Shown: piece by piece, positions 24,166 to 34,044 of the stretch
How the letters are laid out: every line of letters begins with the position of its first letter
How positions within the stretch are numbered: the first letter of the stretch is position 1
Assembly: GCA_964485405.1 (NCBI GenBank)
Contig: CAZAJG010000011.1
Coordinates: 1-64,000 of the forward strand
Length of the DNA: 64,000 bases
Reading direction: 5' to 3'
From: CAKZNE01 sp964485405
GTDB lineage: Bacteria > Bacteroidota > Bacteroidia > Flavobacteriales > Schleiferiaceae
Made by a program: the position numbers and the translations under genes
The notes under the pieces: model-generated
What the model was told of the DNA's origin: nothing
The model's database searches: none
What the model saw: the letters and a program-made list of their open reading frames with translations, nothing else

Positions 24166-26346
24166 ATGAAGCGCAAAGTAGCATTGCTATTAATCCTTTT
24201 ATGGTCGGGCTTAGGAAAGGCTCAAATTCATAAAAAGGCCCTTTTTTTGGGAAACAGCTACACCTATGCCAACGATTTACCTTTAATGGTAAAAAAGATA
24301 GCCGTTTCCAAAGGGAATCAATTTACCTACGCATCTAACACACCAGGAGGAGCAGGGTTAGGCTCTCACAGTTACACTTCTTCTCAATCCGTAACCTTGA
24401 TAGATTCTTTTGATTATGAGTATCTAATTCTTCAAGATCAAAGTGTGATGCTGGCAGATCGTGAAAATGGTTTTGCCAAATATTTTCACCGCAGCTTTGG
24501 AGCAGGTGATTTTCTGAACAACCGCTCTAAGCGACTGGACACCTGTCATAAAACTATGTTCTACCTCACCTGGGGAAGAAAAGAAGGACATTCCATATTT
24601 CAACCTCCTGGCAATTTTGGAAATAACTATCAGGAGATGCAAGACAATCTCACACAAAATTACGGTCAATTGGCTGAGATATTGGACGCACAAATAGCTC
24701 CTGCCGGGGAGGCGTGGAGAAAAGTGGTTACTCAACATCCAGAAATTGAATTGTACACAGCAGATGGGAGTCATCCATCCGTTGCTGGAACCTATTTAGT
24801 AGCTTGTGTATTCTACCAAAGTATCTTTCAAGATGGTTTAACCGGTATTTGGAAACCCAATAATTTAACGGATAGTACAGCCAAAAAACTGCAAATTGCT
24901 GCAGATGAAACTTTATACAACGCTTGGGATAGGTGGAATATCAAGCCTACTTCTGCTTCATGCAATTCAGCGAGCTTGGTTGATAATAGGGAAGATTGGT
25001 CGAGTACAGAGGTTACCGTACCGGGACTTTTTAATGAAATACATTTTAACGATAGCTTGCATGGATATGTCAAAGGCAGAAGAGCTTCAAGTTTTTGGCA
25101 AACGACCAATGCTGGAGATAGTTGGGAAAAAATAGAGCTTCCGGATATTAACGCATTCGCAGATTCGGATGATGAGTATGCCTATGATGTACATGCATTG
25201 AATAAAGATACATTGTGGATGACTGTGGGTGGAGATGAGATCGATTCGAGCACCCTTGTTTTTACAGGAATATTTGGATACAAAGGAGAGTATAAATCCT
25301 ACGTACGCTGCTTCAGATCCACAAATGGAGGAGAATCATGGGAGGAACGTTCTCCTGAAAGGATGGATCATGAAATTTTAGATTCTGCTTTACTTCGAGA
25401 ACGTTCTTATTTCACCAATATGCACCTTCATTTTGAGAACAGCCAAAAAGGGACACTTCTTTGTAGCTATAGAGGGAGAGATACTGCTCAGCATGTATTT
25501 TGGACGGATGATGGAGGCTTGAGTTGGAATCATCAAAAAACGCTGACCGATAAAATGGCGCCACAGCTCTGGTTTCAAAGCGCTGATGAAGCCTATAAAA
25601 GTGGGTATAAAGATAGTACGGATGGTGTAGATGCCCCTCTAGTTTTATATCAAACTTTAGATAGAGGACAAAGTTGGCAAGTAAGAGGGGAGTTTCCTAG
25701 TAATTGCTGCCAAGTTCCCTACTATAACATAGAACACAGCCTTTCTACCTTTTCAAAACTAGGTAATGATACATTCTTTGCAGCAAATAACTTAAATGTA
25801 CCAACACTATACCGAAGCATAGATGGCGGATCGGAATGGGATTCTATTGGTAATGTAGGGCTTATTGGGGAGATGAAAGATGTTATTGTACTTCCAAATG
25901 GTGATTATCTTATGACCATGAAAAGTTTTTTTGGGAAGGTTTATATTTCGCATGATCAAGGAAAAACGTGGGAGCCAGAGGCCTTTTTTGAAAGTTACCT
26001 CATGGCGCTAACTATTACTTCCAACTATGTATATCTGATGGATTACAGAGGAAACATTCATCGAAAAAAGTTGAGTCTATTCGCTTCTCCGAAAACACCG
26101 GTAACTTCTACTTTTTCCCTTTTTCCAAATCCTACTTATGATTTATTGAGTATTGAAGATACACCGCCCAATGCGGATATAAAGATTTACAATGCCAACG
26201 GAACATTGGTGCGAAGCTTAACCGCAGATGCCACAGGGAAAACTTCATTTTCCATAGTTTCTTTAGCGGCAGGACTTTATACCGTTCGTATTGCCTTTCC
26301 TAAAGGCGTGGTAAGTAAAAAACTGATTGTTAGCTCAGGAAATTAA
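24166..26346 (+). CDS. SGNH-hydrolase / BNR-repeat fusion with T9SS sorting domain
   Basis: 726 residues from the ATG at 24166, where the signal peptide begins (M-K-R-K-V-A-L-L-L-I-L-L-W-S-G). Residues 25-240 look SGNH-like: A-L-F-L-G-N-S-Y-T near the start supplies a block-I G-N-S, Y-L-I-L-Q-D-Q-S follows, and D-G-S-H-P-S-V supplies the D-x-x-H pair. The middle (about 270-640) has sialidase/photosystem-II-stability-type repeats with T-T-N-A-G-D-S-W-E and W-T-D-D-G-G-L-S-W. The C-terminus is a T9SS tail (L-F-P-N-P-T-Y-D). An ATG at 24022 would lie in the terminator T-tract. Likely a surface esterase or lipase-like enzyme; substrate unknown. Confidence 0.75.
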   Translation: MKRKVALLLILLWSGLGKAQIHKKALFLGNSYTYANDLPLMVKKIAVSKGNQFTYASNTPGGAGLGSHSYTSSQSVTLIDSFDYEYLILQDQSVMLADRENGFAKYFHRSFGAGDFLNNRSKRLDTCHKTMFYLTWGRKEGHSIFQPPGNFGNNYQEMQDNLTQNYGQLAEILDAQIAPAGEAWRKVVTQHPEIELYTADGSHPSVAGTYLVACVFYQSIFQDGLTGIWKPNNLTDSTAKKLQIAADETLYNAWDRWNIKPTSASCNSASLVDNREDWSSTEVTVPGLFNEIHFNDSLHGYVKGRRASSFWQTTNAGDSWEKIELPDINAFADSDDEYAYDVHALNKDTLWMTVGGDEIDSSTLVFTGIFGYKGEYKSYVRCFRSTNGGESWEERSPERMDHEILDSALLRERSYFTNMHLHFENSQKGTLLCSYRGRDTAQHVFWTDDGGLSWNHQKTLTDKMAPQLWFQSADEAYKSGYKDSTDGVDAPLVLYQTLDRGQSWQVRGEFPSNCCQVPYYNIEHSLSTFSKLGNDTFFAANNLNVPTLYRSIDGGSEWDSIGNVGLIGEMKDVIVLPNGDYLMTMKSFFGKVYISHDQGKTWEPEAFFESYLMALTITSNYVYLMDYRGNIHRKKLSLFASPKTPVTSTFSLFPNPTYDLLSIEDTPPNADIKIYNANGTLVRSLTADATGKTSFSIVSLAAGLYTVRIAFPKGVVSKKLIVSSGN

Positions 26347-26429
26347 GTATACTTAGCTATTCAATAGGGTATCTTTAAATAAGTTCTAGATTTATAAAAA
26401 ATAAGCCAACCAAATCATTTGTAAATCCT

Positions 26430-28496
26430 ATGAAGAGACTTAGCACTATCGTCATTTTTGTTTCGGTAATAGCTCTAGTTTCTATCTATTCATTCACTAG
26501 CCTTGATCCGGTTTTAATGCCTCGGCTTACGTTGTTTTCTGTTTTGTTAGGCATCGGCTACTTGCTTTCCTACAAAACTTTTAAGAAAGGAGACGTCCGC
26601 TTTTTTAAGTCCATATACACTTGGCCTTTTTATACATTCCTACTATCTGGAGCAATAAGCATGGTGTGGGCTGGTAACTATGCAGAGTCCCTTACATTTT
26701 GGATAAAAGATTTTTTGTTTATCGGTTTGTTGGGCTTGCTTTTTGTAGTATTTCGGCAATCCGATCGGCTTGTTAAAGTGTTTATTCGAGCCCTGAGTGT
26801 AGGTTGTTTTATAAGCGTTGCAATTGCCATAGTTCAGTTGTTTCAATGGACGACTCATCACAATATTTTTAAAGACGATCCATTAGGTCTAACCGCCAAT
26901 ATGGGCCATAAAAATCTACTTAGTGCCGCCCTCCTTTTGTGGTTGCCTTTTAACCTTTACAGTTTTAAATCAGATACAAAGTTATGGAAGTATCTGGCCC
27001 TATTAAATGCCATTAGCTCCATAGGTTTTATTTGTTTGTTAGAAGCTCGAAGCAGTTGGTTGGGCTTCATTTTTATGTTGACGAGTTTAGCTCTCCTATA
27101 TGGGTTTGAACGCTATAGAAATGCGGCTATTAGGATACCCAAACGAATCGTTGTTTTATCTGCTATAATGCTGTCCGTTTGCCTCATGTTTTGGCACACA
27201 ACTCAGTCCAATAAAACTCCATCCCACTCATTAGTATTAGCTCCTCAAATGGAACGTGCAAGTGCGGCTTCCTTTACTGTAAAAGAGCGCCTCTTACTTT
27301 GGAAAGGAAGTATGAGAATGGCTTTGGATAATGAAATAGTGGGGGTAGGCCCAGGAAATTGGAGATTTCAATTCCCAAAATACGGATCTGATATTTGGCG
27401 AGCGCGGCAAGGTTGGGTACAATTTCAACGGCCACATAATGACTTTGTGTGGGTATATACCGAAAATGGAATATGGGGTGTGATGAGTTATGTACTCATG
27501 TTTTTAGTCATTCTATATTTAGGTATAAACGGTTTAAAACAAAAAACACTAAACCAAAAGGATAAACTATTACTGAAGATGCTGTTGCTCGTTGTGGTGG
27601 GGTATATCTGCGTGGCAAACTTTAGCTTTCCAAAAGAAAGAATTATACACTCCGCTTTGCTGTATGCTAGTTTTGCTTTAATCGCAGCAACTCGTTTTAA
27701 AATAGGCGATAGAGATAAGATTAAGTTAAATAGTGTCCCTGTCTTCATTCCAGTTTTAATGGTGGCTATATCCATTCTAGGAAGCGTTATAGGTTTTCAA
27801 AAGTGGAAGGGAGAAGTAATCAGCAAAAGAATTTGGCAGGCCAAAGAGCTCAAGGATTGGAAACACGTAAAAGCATTCTCGCAAGAGGCACGGGCCGCTT
27901 TCTTTTACCAAATTGATCCCACATCTATACCCATTTGTTTTTATGAAGGTTTGGCTCTGCTAAATCTTGAAGAAAAGGACAGAGCTTTGGAAAGTTTTCA
28001 AAAAGCATATCGGCTACATCCCAACAACATCCATATAATCAATAATTTGGCGAGCTTGTATCAACTCCTCCATAAAACCGAAGAGTCGATTTTCTATTAC
28101 CAAAGAGCCCTTGATATCTCGCCTAAATTTGAGGATGGAGCACTAAACCTAGCCGCTTTATACTTCAATCAGAATAATGTCCTAAAAGCCTATGAAACAT
28201 TAGTACGCTATCAAAACAATTTCATTTATGATGATTCAGTTTTTAAGCAATATTTACTTACCGTTTTAAGAACAGCAAATCAAAATCTAGTAGAAGAAAT
28301 GCAGGATGAAATATTGAAAAAATCTTTACGGAATATGAAAGACGAGGATTTTTTAAAAGTATTTGAAAAGAACAGTTGGAACACCATTTCGCTGTATAAA
28401 GAGCTCATAAAAAACAGAATTGAGCATCTTCAGTTTGAGAGCTCAGAAATTTCTCCAGAAAAGGCAAAAGAGTATAAGAGGCTTTATTTGAGGTGA
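26430..28496 (+). CDS. O-antigen-ligase-family membrane protein with C-terminal TPRs
   Basis: 688 residues: about ten membrane helices between residues 5 and 455, with the large loop after helix 7-8 holding R-L-L-L-W-K-G-S and G-V-G-P-G-N-W-R-F, the conserved WaaL/Wzy_C region. A soluble part follows with TPR units (A-L-E-S-F-Q-K-A-Y-R-L-H-P-N, A-L-D-I-S-P-K-F-E-D-G-A-L-N-L-A-A) at about 515-600. Such proteins ligate or polymerise polysaccharide on the periplasmic side; the exact substrate cannot be read. No other glycan genes are adjacent. Confidence 0.8.
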   Translation: MKRLSTIVIFVSVIALVSIYSFTSLDPVLMPRLTLFSVLLGIGYLLSYKTFKKGDVRFFKSIYTWPFYTFLLSGAISMVWAGNYAESLTFWIKDFLFIGLLGLLFVVFRQSDRLVKVFIRALSVGCFISVAIAIVQLFQWTTHHNIFKDDPLGLTANMGHKNLLSAALLLWLPFNLYSFKSDTKLWKYLALLNAISSIGFICLLEARSSWLGFIFMLTSLALLYGFERYRNAAIRIPKRIVVLSAIMLSVCLMFWHTTQSNKTPSHSLVLAPQMERASAASFTVKERLLLWKGSMRMALDNEIVGVGPGNWRFQFPKYGSDIWRARQGWVQFQRPHNDFVWVYTENGIWGVMSYVLMFLVILYLGINGLKQKTLNQKDKLLLKMLLLVVVGYICVANFSFPKERIIHSALLYASFALIAATRFKIGDRDKIKLNSVPVFIPVLMVAISILGSVIGFQKWKGEVISKRIWQAKELKDWKHVKAFSQEARAAFFYQIDPTSIPICFYEGLALLNLEEKDRALESFQKAYRLHPNNIHIINNLASLYQLLHKTEESIFYYQRALDISPKFEDGALNLAALYFNQNNVLKAYETLVRYQNNFIYDDSVFKQYLLTVLRTANQNLVEEMQDEILKKSLRNMKDEDFLKVFEKNSWNTISLYKELIKNRIEHLQFESSEISPEKAKEYKRLYLR

Positions 28497-28592
28497 TTAA
28501 GTGTTTTTGTAGAGAAAGCGATTTTGCTTTAACGCAACCAATTGACTAAATTTACATCTACCAAATAGTAACACTTTAAATCTCTTCGGAAG

Positions 28593-29516
28593 ATGAATCA
28601 AAAATTACTCTATGCCTTAGCTTTAGTTTTAAGCTTTAGCTTTTCCCAAGCACAAAATTTATCCATTACACCAAACAATGGTAATCGCGGCCAAACGCTA
28701 CCCGTTATCATTTCTGGTCAAAACACAAGTTTTAACGCTCAGGCCTCCGGTACCTTAAGCTTTACACAAGGTTCTTTTACCTTTTCGCAAGCTACCATGA
28801 CGGTGCTCAATCAAAACAACATTTCGGCTCAGGTTAACATACCTTCTTGGGCACCTTTAGGCGTATATGATCTATTCGTATCCAAAGGATCTTCGCATTA
28901 CGAGCAAAACGCATTTCTTGTAGTTCCAGGTACCAATACACTGCTCATCAGTGTGAACCCATCTGGAGGTAAACCTGGAGGGACAATTAATAATACGGTA
29001 ATCACCATTCCTGGAGCAAGCTTTAAAACACAAGCCAATGGCATCCATAGCGCTTGGTTAACCTTAAACGGAGAAATGATTACTACGGTAGGCAATATCC
29101 AGGTTATCAATTCCAATACTTTTTCGGCTGATATACTTATCCCTGTGGGAACCACCCAAGGAAATTGGGACATAAACGTGTATACAAACGATGATTTGAT
29201 GTACACAAAAAGCGAAGCGTTTATGATCAGTCAATCGTTTAGCACAGGAGAGTGGGGTGTTAGCTTAAATACTTTTGACATATATCCAAATCCGGCTACG
29301 AGCGATCTGCATTTGGAGTTTGATCAAAATGTTTCAGCCAATATAATGGCGAAAGTACTTGACCTTAGCGGTAGAGTAGTATTGGAAACAGAAGAAGTGG
29401 ATTACGACAAAAAAACAGTTTCGCTCGATGTTTCTCAGCTTAATACAGGCACTTATCTAATTCAACTTTCGTATCGAGGAGAAGTGCTCAATACTCAGAA
29501 GTGGGTGAAGCAATAA
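28593..29516 (+). CDS. Secreted two-repeat Ig-like protein with T9SS sorting domain
   Basis: 307 residues, signal peptide 1-20 (ends S-Q-A-Q). Two tandem Ig-like/IPT-type repeats, each starting I-T-P-N-N-G-N-R-G-Q or V-N-P-S-G-G-K-P-G-G, cover about 22-115 and 120-215 and align to each other (Q-A-x-G, N-x-x-S-A-x-x-x-I-P). The T9SS type A tail starts near residue 225 (F-D-I-Y-P-N-P-A-T-S-D) and ends L-N-T-Q-K-W-V-K-Q. Small, possibly an adhesin or matrix component. A terminator follows. Confidence 0.75.
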   Translation: MNQKLLYALALVLSFSFSQAQNLSITPNNGNRGQTLPVIISGQNTSFNAQASGTLSFTQGSFTFSQATMTVLNQNNISAQVNIPSWAPLGVYDLFVSKGSSHYEQNAFLVVPGTNTLLISVNPSGGKPGGTINNTVITIPGASFKTQANGIHSAWLTLNGEMITTVGNIQVINSNTFSADILIPVGTTQGNWDINVYTNDDLMYTKSEAFMISQSFSTGEWGVSLNTFDIYPNPATSDLHLEFDQNVSANIMAKVLDLSGRVVLETEEVDYDKKTVSLDVSQLNTGTYLIQLSYRGEVLNTQKWVKQ

Positions 29517-29545
29517 AGTAGATTTTAATTTTATACTGAATAAGA

Positions 29546-29572
29546 AAAGGAACGTTTTGGCGTTCCTTTTTT
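29546..29572 (+). terminator. Intrinsic terminator
   Basis: AAAGGAACG (29546-29554) pairs with CGTTCCTTT (29561-29569) with a TTTTGG loop, followed by a T-run. It lies 30 bases after the stop of the Ig-like T9SS gene and before the ATG at 29596. Confidence 0.85.
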
Positions 29573-29595
29573 ATTGTTAACCAAATCTCTACCAA

Positions 29596-31050
29596 ATGAC
29601 ACCTTTTCTACGGAAATCCTTTTCCATCCTATTTTTTATGACCATCGTTCATGGCATACAAGCGCAGCAATGGAAGCCGGCTATGGAGGGTTTGCTCCTT
29701 AATCAGAATGCTCAAGGACCTGATCATTTTGACATAAAATTCAAGCATAATATTGTCGGGCGAGATTGGATTTTCGGCAAGTATCTAGATTCAGATACGT
29801 TAAAAAGATGTGTTGCCTACCGAGAAGGAGGCAAGTGGATTTCTTTACCCTTTTCGGTAGACGAAACCAGTGTGGTTGCGGATATTACCATGCAGGAGGA
29901 TACCTTGTGTTTATTGGGGCGTTTTAGAGGTGTTGAGCTCGATTACTCTACAGATACCCTTCCTGATACACATTTTCTTAAGTGGTTTAATGATAGTTTA
30001 TGGGGTACAGCAAGTAATGATTACTATTATGAGGGAAGCATTAGCTCTAAAGGCGATAGCATTCTATACTGGGGCACAGGGAACTATACATCAAAAATAG
30101 CTATTAGTACAAATGGTGGGAAGAAATGGGGGCAGATATTTCCTTTCTCTCCAACGGATAGATGGCCTGAATTCGGGAAGTACAGAAGAATCGAAATTTT
30201 AGAGAACGGACATATTTTGATGCTGAACAATCACAATTGGTCCTTTAACAATCAGATTCAGGGTATGAATCAATTTCAAGGAATACTCGGACACGATGGG
30301 ATTGATTGGGTATCTTATGGAGATGGTGTTTTAGCAGATAGCAAAGTTGTTGATTTTGAAGTACTCAATCAAGAGTATTATATGATCGGTACGTTTGATC
30401 AAATCACCAACCGAAACAACCCAGGCAATTATATTGCTCGTTGGGACGGTAGTGAATGGAATGCTATTGGTACCGGCTTAAGCGAGCACCCAACGGATCT
30501 TTTCAGTCATAATGGTTTGATGTATTGTATGCTGGAGAGCGATAATCAAACATTTACGTTTAGCGATGCTGCCATACCTTATTTAGCTGCTTGGGATGGG
30601 CATGTGTGGTGCGGTACACCAAGTACTTTCAGTGAAAATCCAAATAGTTTCGGATTTGCGAAAGACACTCTATTTGTAAGCTTTGAAAATGCTGCTACAT
30701 CCAATGGGAATGCACTCGCTTACTTGGCCTACTTTGACGGAGATTATGCCAATGGCCCAGATGCGGTATGTAGCACTTTTGGGATAGGGATAGAAGAGTT
30801 AGAGACGGCCGGAACTCACCTTGACTTCTTTCCCAACCCCAGTACAGATGAAATAAACATTCAATCGGAGGAGTTTGACCTTGAAAAAGTGGAGTTGTTG
30901 GATATAAGTGGAAAGCAAATTTTAGAGGTGTATTTAGACAAGTATATGCGAGCGTATACCTTAGATGTTAGTACACTTGATGCCGGCTTATATACCTTGA
31001 GAGTTAACGATGCCTTCCATCAAAAGGTTTTGAAAAAGAATAGCCTCTAA
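29596..31050 (+). CDS. Secreted propeller-like protein with T9SS sorting domain
   Basis: 484 residues; signal peptide 1-23 (ends I-Q-A-Q). Repeats such as I-A-R-W-D-G-S-E-W-N-A-I-G-T-G-L and L-A-A-W-D-G-H-V-W-C resemble the surface propeller repeats common in Flavobacteriia. T9SS tail from about residue 410 (L-D-F-F-P-N-P-S-T-D-E, L-D-A-G-L-Y-T-L-R-V). Its last four bases overlap the convergent CtlX gene. No enzyme motif seen. Confidence 0.75.
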   Translation: MTPFLRKSFSILFFMTIVHGIQAQQWKPAMEGLLLNQNAQGPDHFDIKFKHNIVGRDWIFGKYLDSDTLKRCVAYREGGKWISLPFSVDETSVVADITMQEDTLCLLGRFRGVELDYSTDTLPDTHFLKWFNDSLWGTASNDYYYEGSISSKGDSILYWGTGNYTSKIAISTNGGKKWGQIFPFSPTDRWPEFGKYRRIEILENGHILMLNNHNWSFNNQIQGMNQFQGILGHDGIDWVSYGDGVLADSKVVDFEVLNQEYYMIGTFDQITNRNNPGNYIARWDGSEWNAIGTGLSEHPTDLFSHNGLMYCMLESDNQTFTFSDAAIPYLAAWDGHVWCGTPSTFSENPNSFGFAKDTLFVSFENAATSNGNALAYLAYFDGDYANGPDAVCSTFGIGIEELETAGTHLDFFPNPSTDEINIQSEEFDLEKVELLDISGKQILEVYLDKYMRAYTLDVSTLDAGLYTLRVNDAFHQKVLKKNSL

Positions 31051-31970
31051 TAAGGTTTAAAAATCTCAGCAATCATACACCTTATGCTTCCACCACCATG
31101 TTTTTCTATGGTTGGGATGGATAGTGGTAAAATACGGTCGTTGTGTTTCTTTAAGATTTCAAGCTGGTTGGGTTTTAAGCTATGGTAAGCAGATTCGGAT
31201 AAAACCAGTAGGGTTTGAGACTGCTCATTTTTTAACTGGATCATATTCCCTGCAAAATGCTGATAGGTTTGTGGTAGACTGATCTCTACTATTTCTTTAT
31301 CCGTTTTTAATAAGTGATCTATAACTCGAGTCCGATCCTTTTCTACTATGGATTCTAAAGCAATAATACAGTAGTTCATACCCATGCTCATCATTACATT
31401 GGTGTGATAAATCGCTTCTCCTGTAGGGCCCGTTGCTTCAAATGTGATCGGTGAATAATCCATGTGTTTGCAAAAGTCCAATAGCACCGTCTCGTTTGTT
31501 CTAGGAGATAATGCGGCATAAGCCAATTGGTTTGATCTATCTAAAACCATAGACCCAGTCCCTTCGAGAAACTTAGGCGTATCCTGTGTTTCATAAAAAC
31601 TTAGGTCTACGGGCTTAAAGCCAAAGCTATTTTGTAATAGCTCTATGGTAAAAGGACTTCTTTCCATTCTCCTATTCTCAGCAAGCATGGGGTATAGAAA
31701 CAGTTCTTTGCTCCGGTGTGTACTGAACCAGTTGTTTGGAAAAATAGAATCTGGGGAGTTAGAACTTACCTCATCTGAAACAACAATAAGCTGAATACCT
31801 GCTGCTTTTAATTTTTTCACACAATTATGGAACTCCAAAAGTGCCTTTTCCTGAATAGAAGAGGTTTGCTCGTGCTTGAGTTCCTTTTGAAAAGAATTTG
31901 AAGCCGCGGTTTGTGCATTGAAACCAAAATGAGTAGGCTCCACCATCAATATCGTATCGGTTAACGGCAT
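31047..31970 (-). CDS. ctlX: Citrulline-utilisation-type hydrolase (CtlX, amidinotransferase fold)
   Basis: 307 residues with the pentein-fold arginine-deiminase-related pattern: F-P-N-N-W-F-S-T-H at about 78-86, G-T-G-S-M-V-L-D-R, H-T-N-V-M-M-S-M-G with the active-site His, and nucleophile Cys298 in G-G-G-S-I-R-C-M-I-A-E near the C-terminus. The family is linked to citrulline or arginine breakdown. The gene follows nhaC by one base on the minus strand, so the two are probably one transcript. No other arginine-pathway gene is in the window. Confidence 0.85.
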   Translation of the reverse strand: MPLTDTILMVEPTHFGFNAQTAASNSFQKELKHEQTSSIQEKALLEFHNCVKKLKAAGIQLIVVSDEVSSNSPDSIFPNNWFSTHRSKELFLYPMLAENRRMERSPFTIELLQNSFGFKPVDLSFYETQDTPKFLEGTGSMVLDRSNQLAYAALSPRTNETVLLDFCKHMDYSPITFEATGPTGEAIYHTNVMMSMGMNYCIIALESIVEKDRTRVIDHLLKTDKEIVEISLPQTYQHFAGNMIQLKNEQSQTLLVLSESAYHSLKPNQLEILKKHNDRILPLSIPTIEKHGGGSIRCMIAEIFKPY

Positions 31971-31971
31971 A

Positions 31972-33414
31972 CTACGAAACTATCTTATCCTTCAATTTTC
32001 GGATTTTAAAATTGAGGACCGCCACCAGTACGGTCATAATAGGGCTTAGTAAATTGAAAAAGGCATACCAGATATAAGCGCCTGTGCTTACTCCTAGTAT
32101 ATTACTTTGGTAAGCTCCACAGGTATTCCAAGGAATCAATACCGAAGTAACGGTTCCGCTATCTTCCAATGTGCGACTAAGATTTTCGGGCGCTAAGCCT
32201 CTTTTTCGGTAAGCATCTGCATACATTTTTCCAGGCACTACAATGGCTAAATATTGATCGGATGCTGTAGCATTTACAGTTAGGCAAGTGCCAGCGGTAG
32301 TCGCAATTAAAGAGGCAGTGCTGTTTGCCATTTTAAGCAGAGCTTTACTTATGGTTTCTAAAAAGCCACAGGCTTCCATTACTCCACCAAAAACCATAGC
32401 CGATAAAATCAGCCAAATGGTACCTAACATTCCTTTCATACCACCGGAAGAAAGGAGTTCGGCCAAAATAGGATGAGAAGCCTCAAACTGAGTGTCAACG
32501 GTTAAAGCATTAAGAATTACTTTGTAATATTCTTTCCAAGTCATTTCTGCTACACCACTTACTTGTGCTAAAACATCGCCTTGGAAAATAAAAGCAAACA
32601 GCGCACCAGCTAAAGTTCCAATGAGAATGGCCGGTAGAGCAGGCATTTTTTTTATAATTAGAAAGATAACCAAGGCAGGCACCAAGAACAACCAAGGTGT
32701 AAGATTAAAAATGCTGTCCAGTTCGGTTAAAATGGGTTGCAAGTCTGATACTTCACCGCCTGTATCTATATTTAATCCGATGATGATAAAAAGGATCAAA
32801 GCAATTGTAAAGGAAGGAACAGTAGTATAAAGCATATACTTAATGTGGGTAAACAAATCTGTTCCAGCCATAGCAGGTGCTAGGTTTGTGGTGTCAGATA
32901 GAGGTGAGATTTTATCCCCAAAGTAAGCTCCAGATATGATAGCGCCTGCTGCAATAGCATCTGGAACACCAATGGCTTTAGCTATTCCAATTAAAGCAAT
33001 ACCTACCGTAGCCGTAGTACTCCAACTGCTTCCTGTGGCTACACTTACTAAAGCACATATAATGGCTGCTGCAGGTAAAAATATTTCAGGCTTTAATATT
33101 TGCAAACCATAATAGATCATAGCGGGCACTATTCCACTAATCATCCAAGCTCCGGCTAAAGCCCCAATCATCAATAAAATCAAAATTGCATTGGTAGTGC
33201 TGGTTACGCTTTTTTCAACACCCGATAGAATTTGCTCAAAACTAAAACCTCTAGAAATTCCCATTATGGCAGCAATAGCTCCAGCAATAAGTAGGATAAA
33301 CTGATTGGAGCCAGAAAGGGCGTCATCACCAAAAACCCAAACATTAATACTCAATAAACCAATTAGAAAAATAACAGGGGTAAGGGCTATGCCAAGGCTT
33401 TGAGGTTTATCCAT
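31972..33414 (-). CDS. nhaC: NhaC-family Na+/H+ antiporter
   Basis: 480 residues, about twelve membrane helices. Typical NhaC segments: G-S-S-W-S-T-T-A-T-V-G in mid-protein, G-A-Y-F-G-D-K-I-S-P-L-S-D-T-T-N-L-A-P, and P-W-N-T-C-G-A-Y near the end. It exchanges sodium for protons or, in some relatives, amines or amino-acid derivatives; the coupling with CtlX hints at nitrogen-compound exchange but does not prove it. Confidence 0.9.
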   Translation of the reverse strand: MDKPQSLGIALTPVIFLIGLLSINVWVFGDDALSGSNQFILLIAGAIAAIMGISRGFSFEQILSGVEKSVTSTTNAILILLMIGALAGAWMISGIVPAMIYYGLQILKPEIFLPAAAIICALVSVATGSSWSTTATVGIALIGIAKAIGVPDAIAAGAIISGAYFGDKISPLSDTTNLAPAMAGTDLFTHIKYMLYTTVPSFTIALILFIIIGLNIDTGGEVSDLQPILTELDSIFNLTPWLFLVPALVIFLIIKKMPALPAILIGTLAGALFAFIFQGDVLAQVSGVAEMTWKEYYKVILNALTVDTQFEASHPILAELLSSGGMKGMLGTIWLILSAMVFGGVMEACGFLETISKALLKMANSTASLIATTAGTCLTVNATASDQYLAIVVPGKMYADAYRKRGLAPENLSRTLEDSGTVTSVLIPWNTCGAYQSNILGVSTGAYIWYAFFNLLSPIMTVLVAVLNFKIRKLKDKIVS

Positions 33415-33465
33415 TAAATAATGACTTTATGAAGCTTCCCAAGGGGAAGTATGATTTGAAACGCC

Positions 33466-34044
33466 CTAAAATAAGGGTAATTTTTCCATAATTAGGTGTG
33501 TAGGTAAACCCATTACTGTAAAATACGAACCCGTAATGGATTTTATGGCTACCATACCAATCCATTCTTGAATGCCATAAGCCCCAGCTTTATCAAAAGG
33601 TTTATAGGTTTTTACATAGTAATCAATCTGAGATGCGTTCAACTCTTTAAAGTGAACAACAACGGTATCGCTAAAGGTGAGTTGTTTGTTTTTAGACCAT
33701 AAACACACACCCGTAATCACTTCATGTTTGTGGCCCGAAAGCGTCTTCAACATGCTTGTTGCTTCTTGTGCATCTTTCGCTTTTTCTAAAGATTCTCCCT
33801 TACACCAAACTACGGTGTCAGAGGTTAGAAGGATTTCATCATCATCTAACGTTTTTATTAAAGCTTGCGCTTTTTTTTCGGCCAGAAAACGTGCAATTTG
33901 TGCGCCTTTTAAATCTTTAGAGTAATCCTCATCTACAGACTGTGTACGCACTTCAAAATCGAGCCCTAAGTCGCTTAAAAGCTGCTGGCGCCTGGGTGAT
34001 TTTGAAGCGAGGATAAGCTTTTTTCCGTCTGGTATAACCTTCAT
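33466..34044 (-). CDS. maf: Maf-family nucleoside triphosphate pyrophosphatase
   Basis: 192 residues. N-terminal L-I-L-A-S-K-S-P-R-R-Q-Q-L-L (10-23) is the signature S-x-S-P-R-R; T-S-D-T-V-V-W follows near residue 75; F-D-K-A-G-A-Y-G-I-Q-E near 150 completes the pocket. Family members hydrolyse dTTP/UTP or modified nucleotides. The stop overlaps the start of nothing; upstream its start overlaps the stop of the UbiA gene by one base, so it is in the same operon. Confidence 0.92.
   Translation of the reverse strand: MKVIPDGKKLILASKSPRRQQLLSDLGLDFEVRTQSVDEDYSKDLKGAQIARFLAEKKAQALIKTLDDDEILLTSDTVVWCKGESLEKAKDAQEATSMLKTLSGHKHEVITGVCLWSKNKQLTFSDTVVVHFKELNASQIDYYVKTYKPFDKAGAYGIQEWIGMVAIKSITGSYFTVMGLPTHLIMEKLPLF

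Noticed and set aside
24424..24774. Minus-strand open frame of 116 codons
   Set aside because: Shadow inside the SGNH/BNR gene; no recognisable features.
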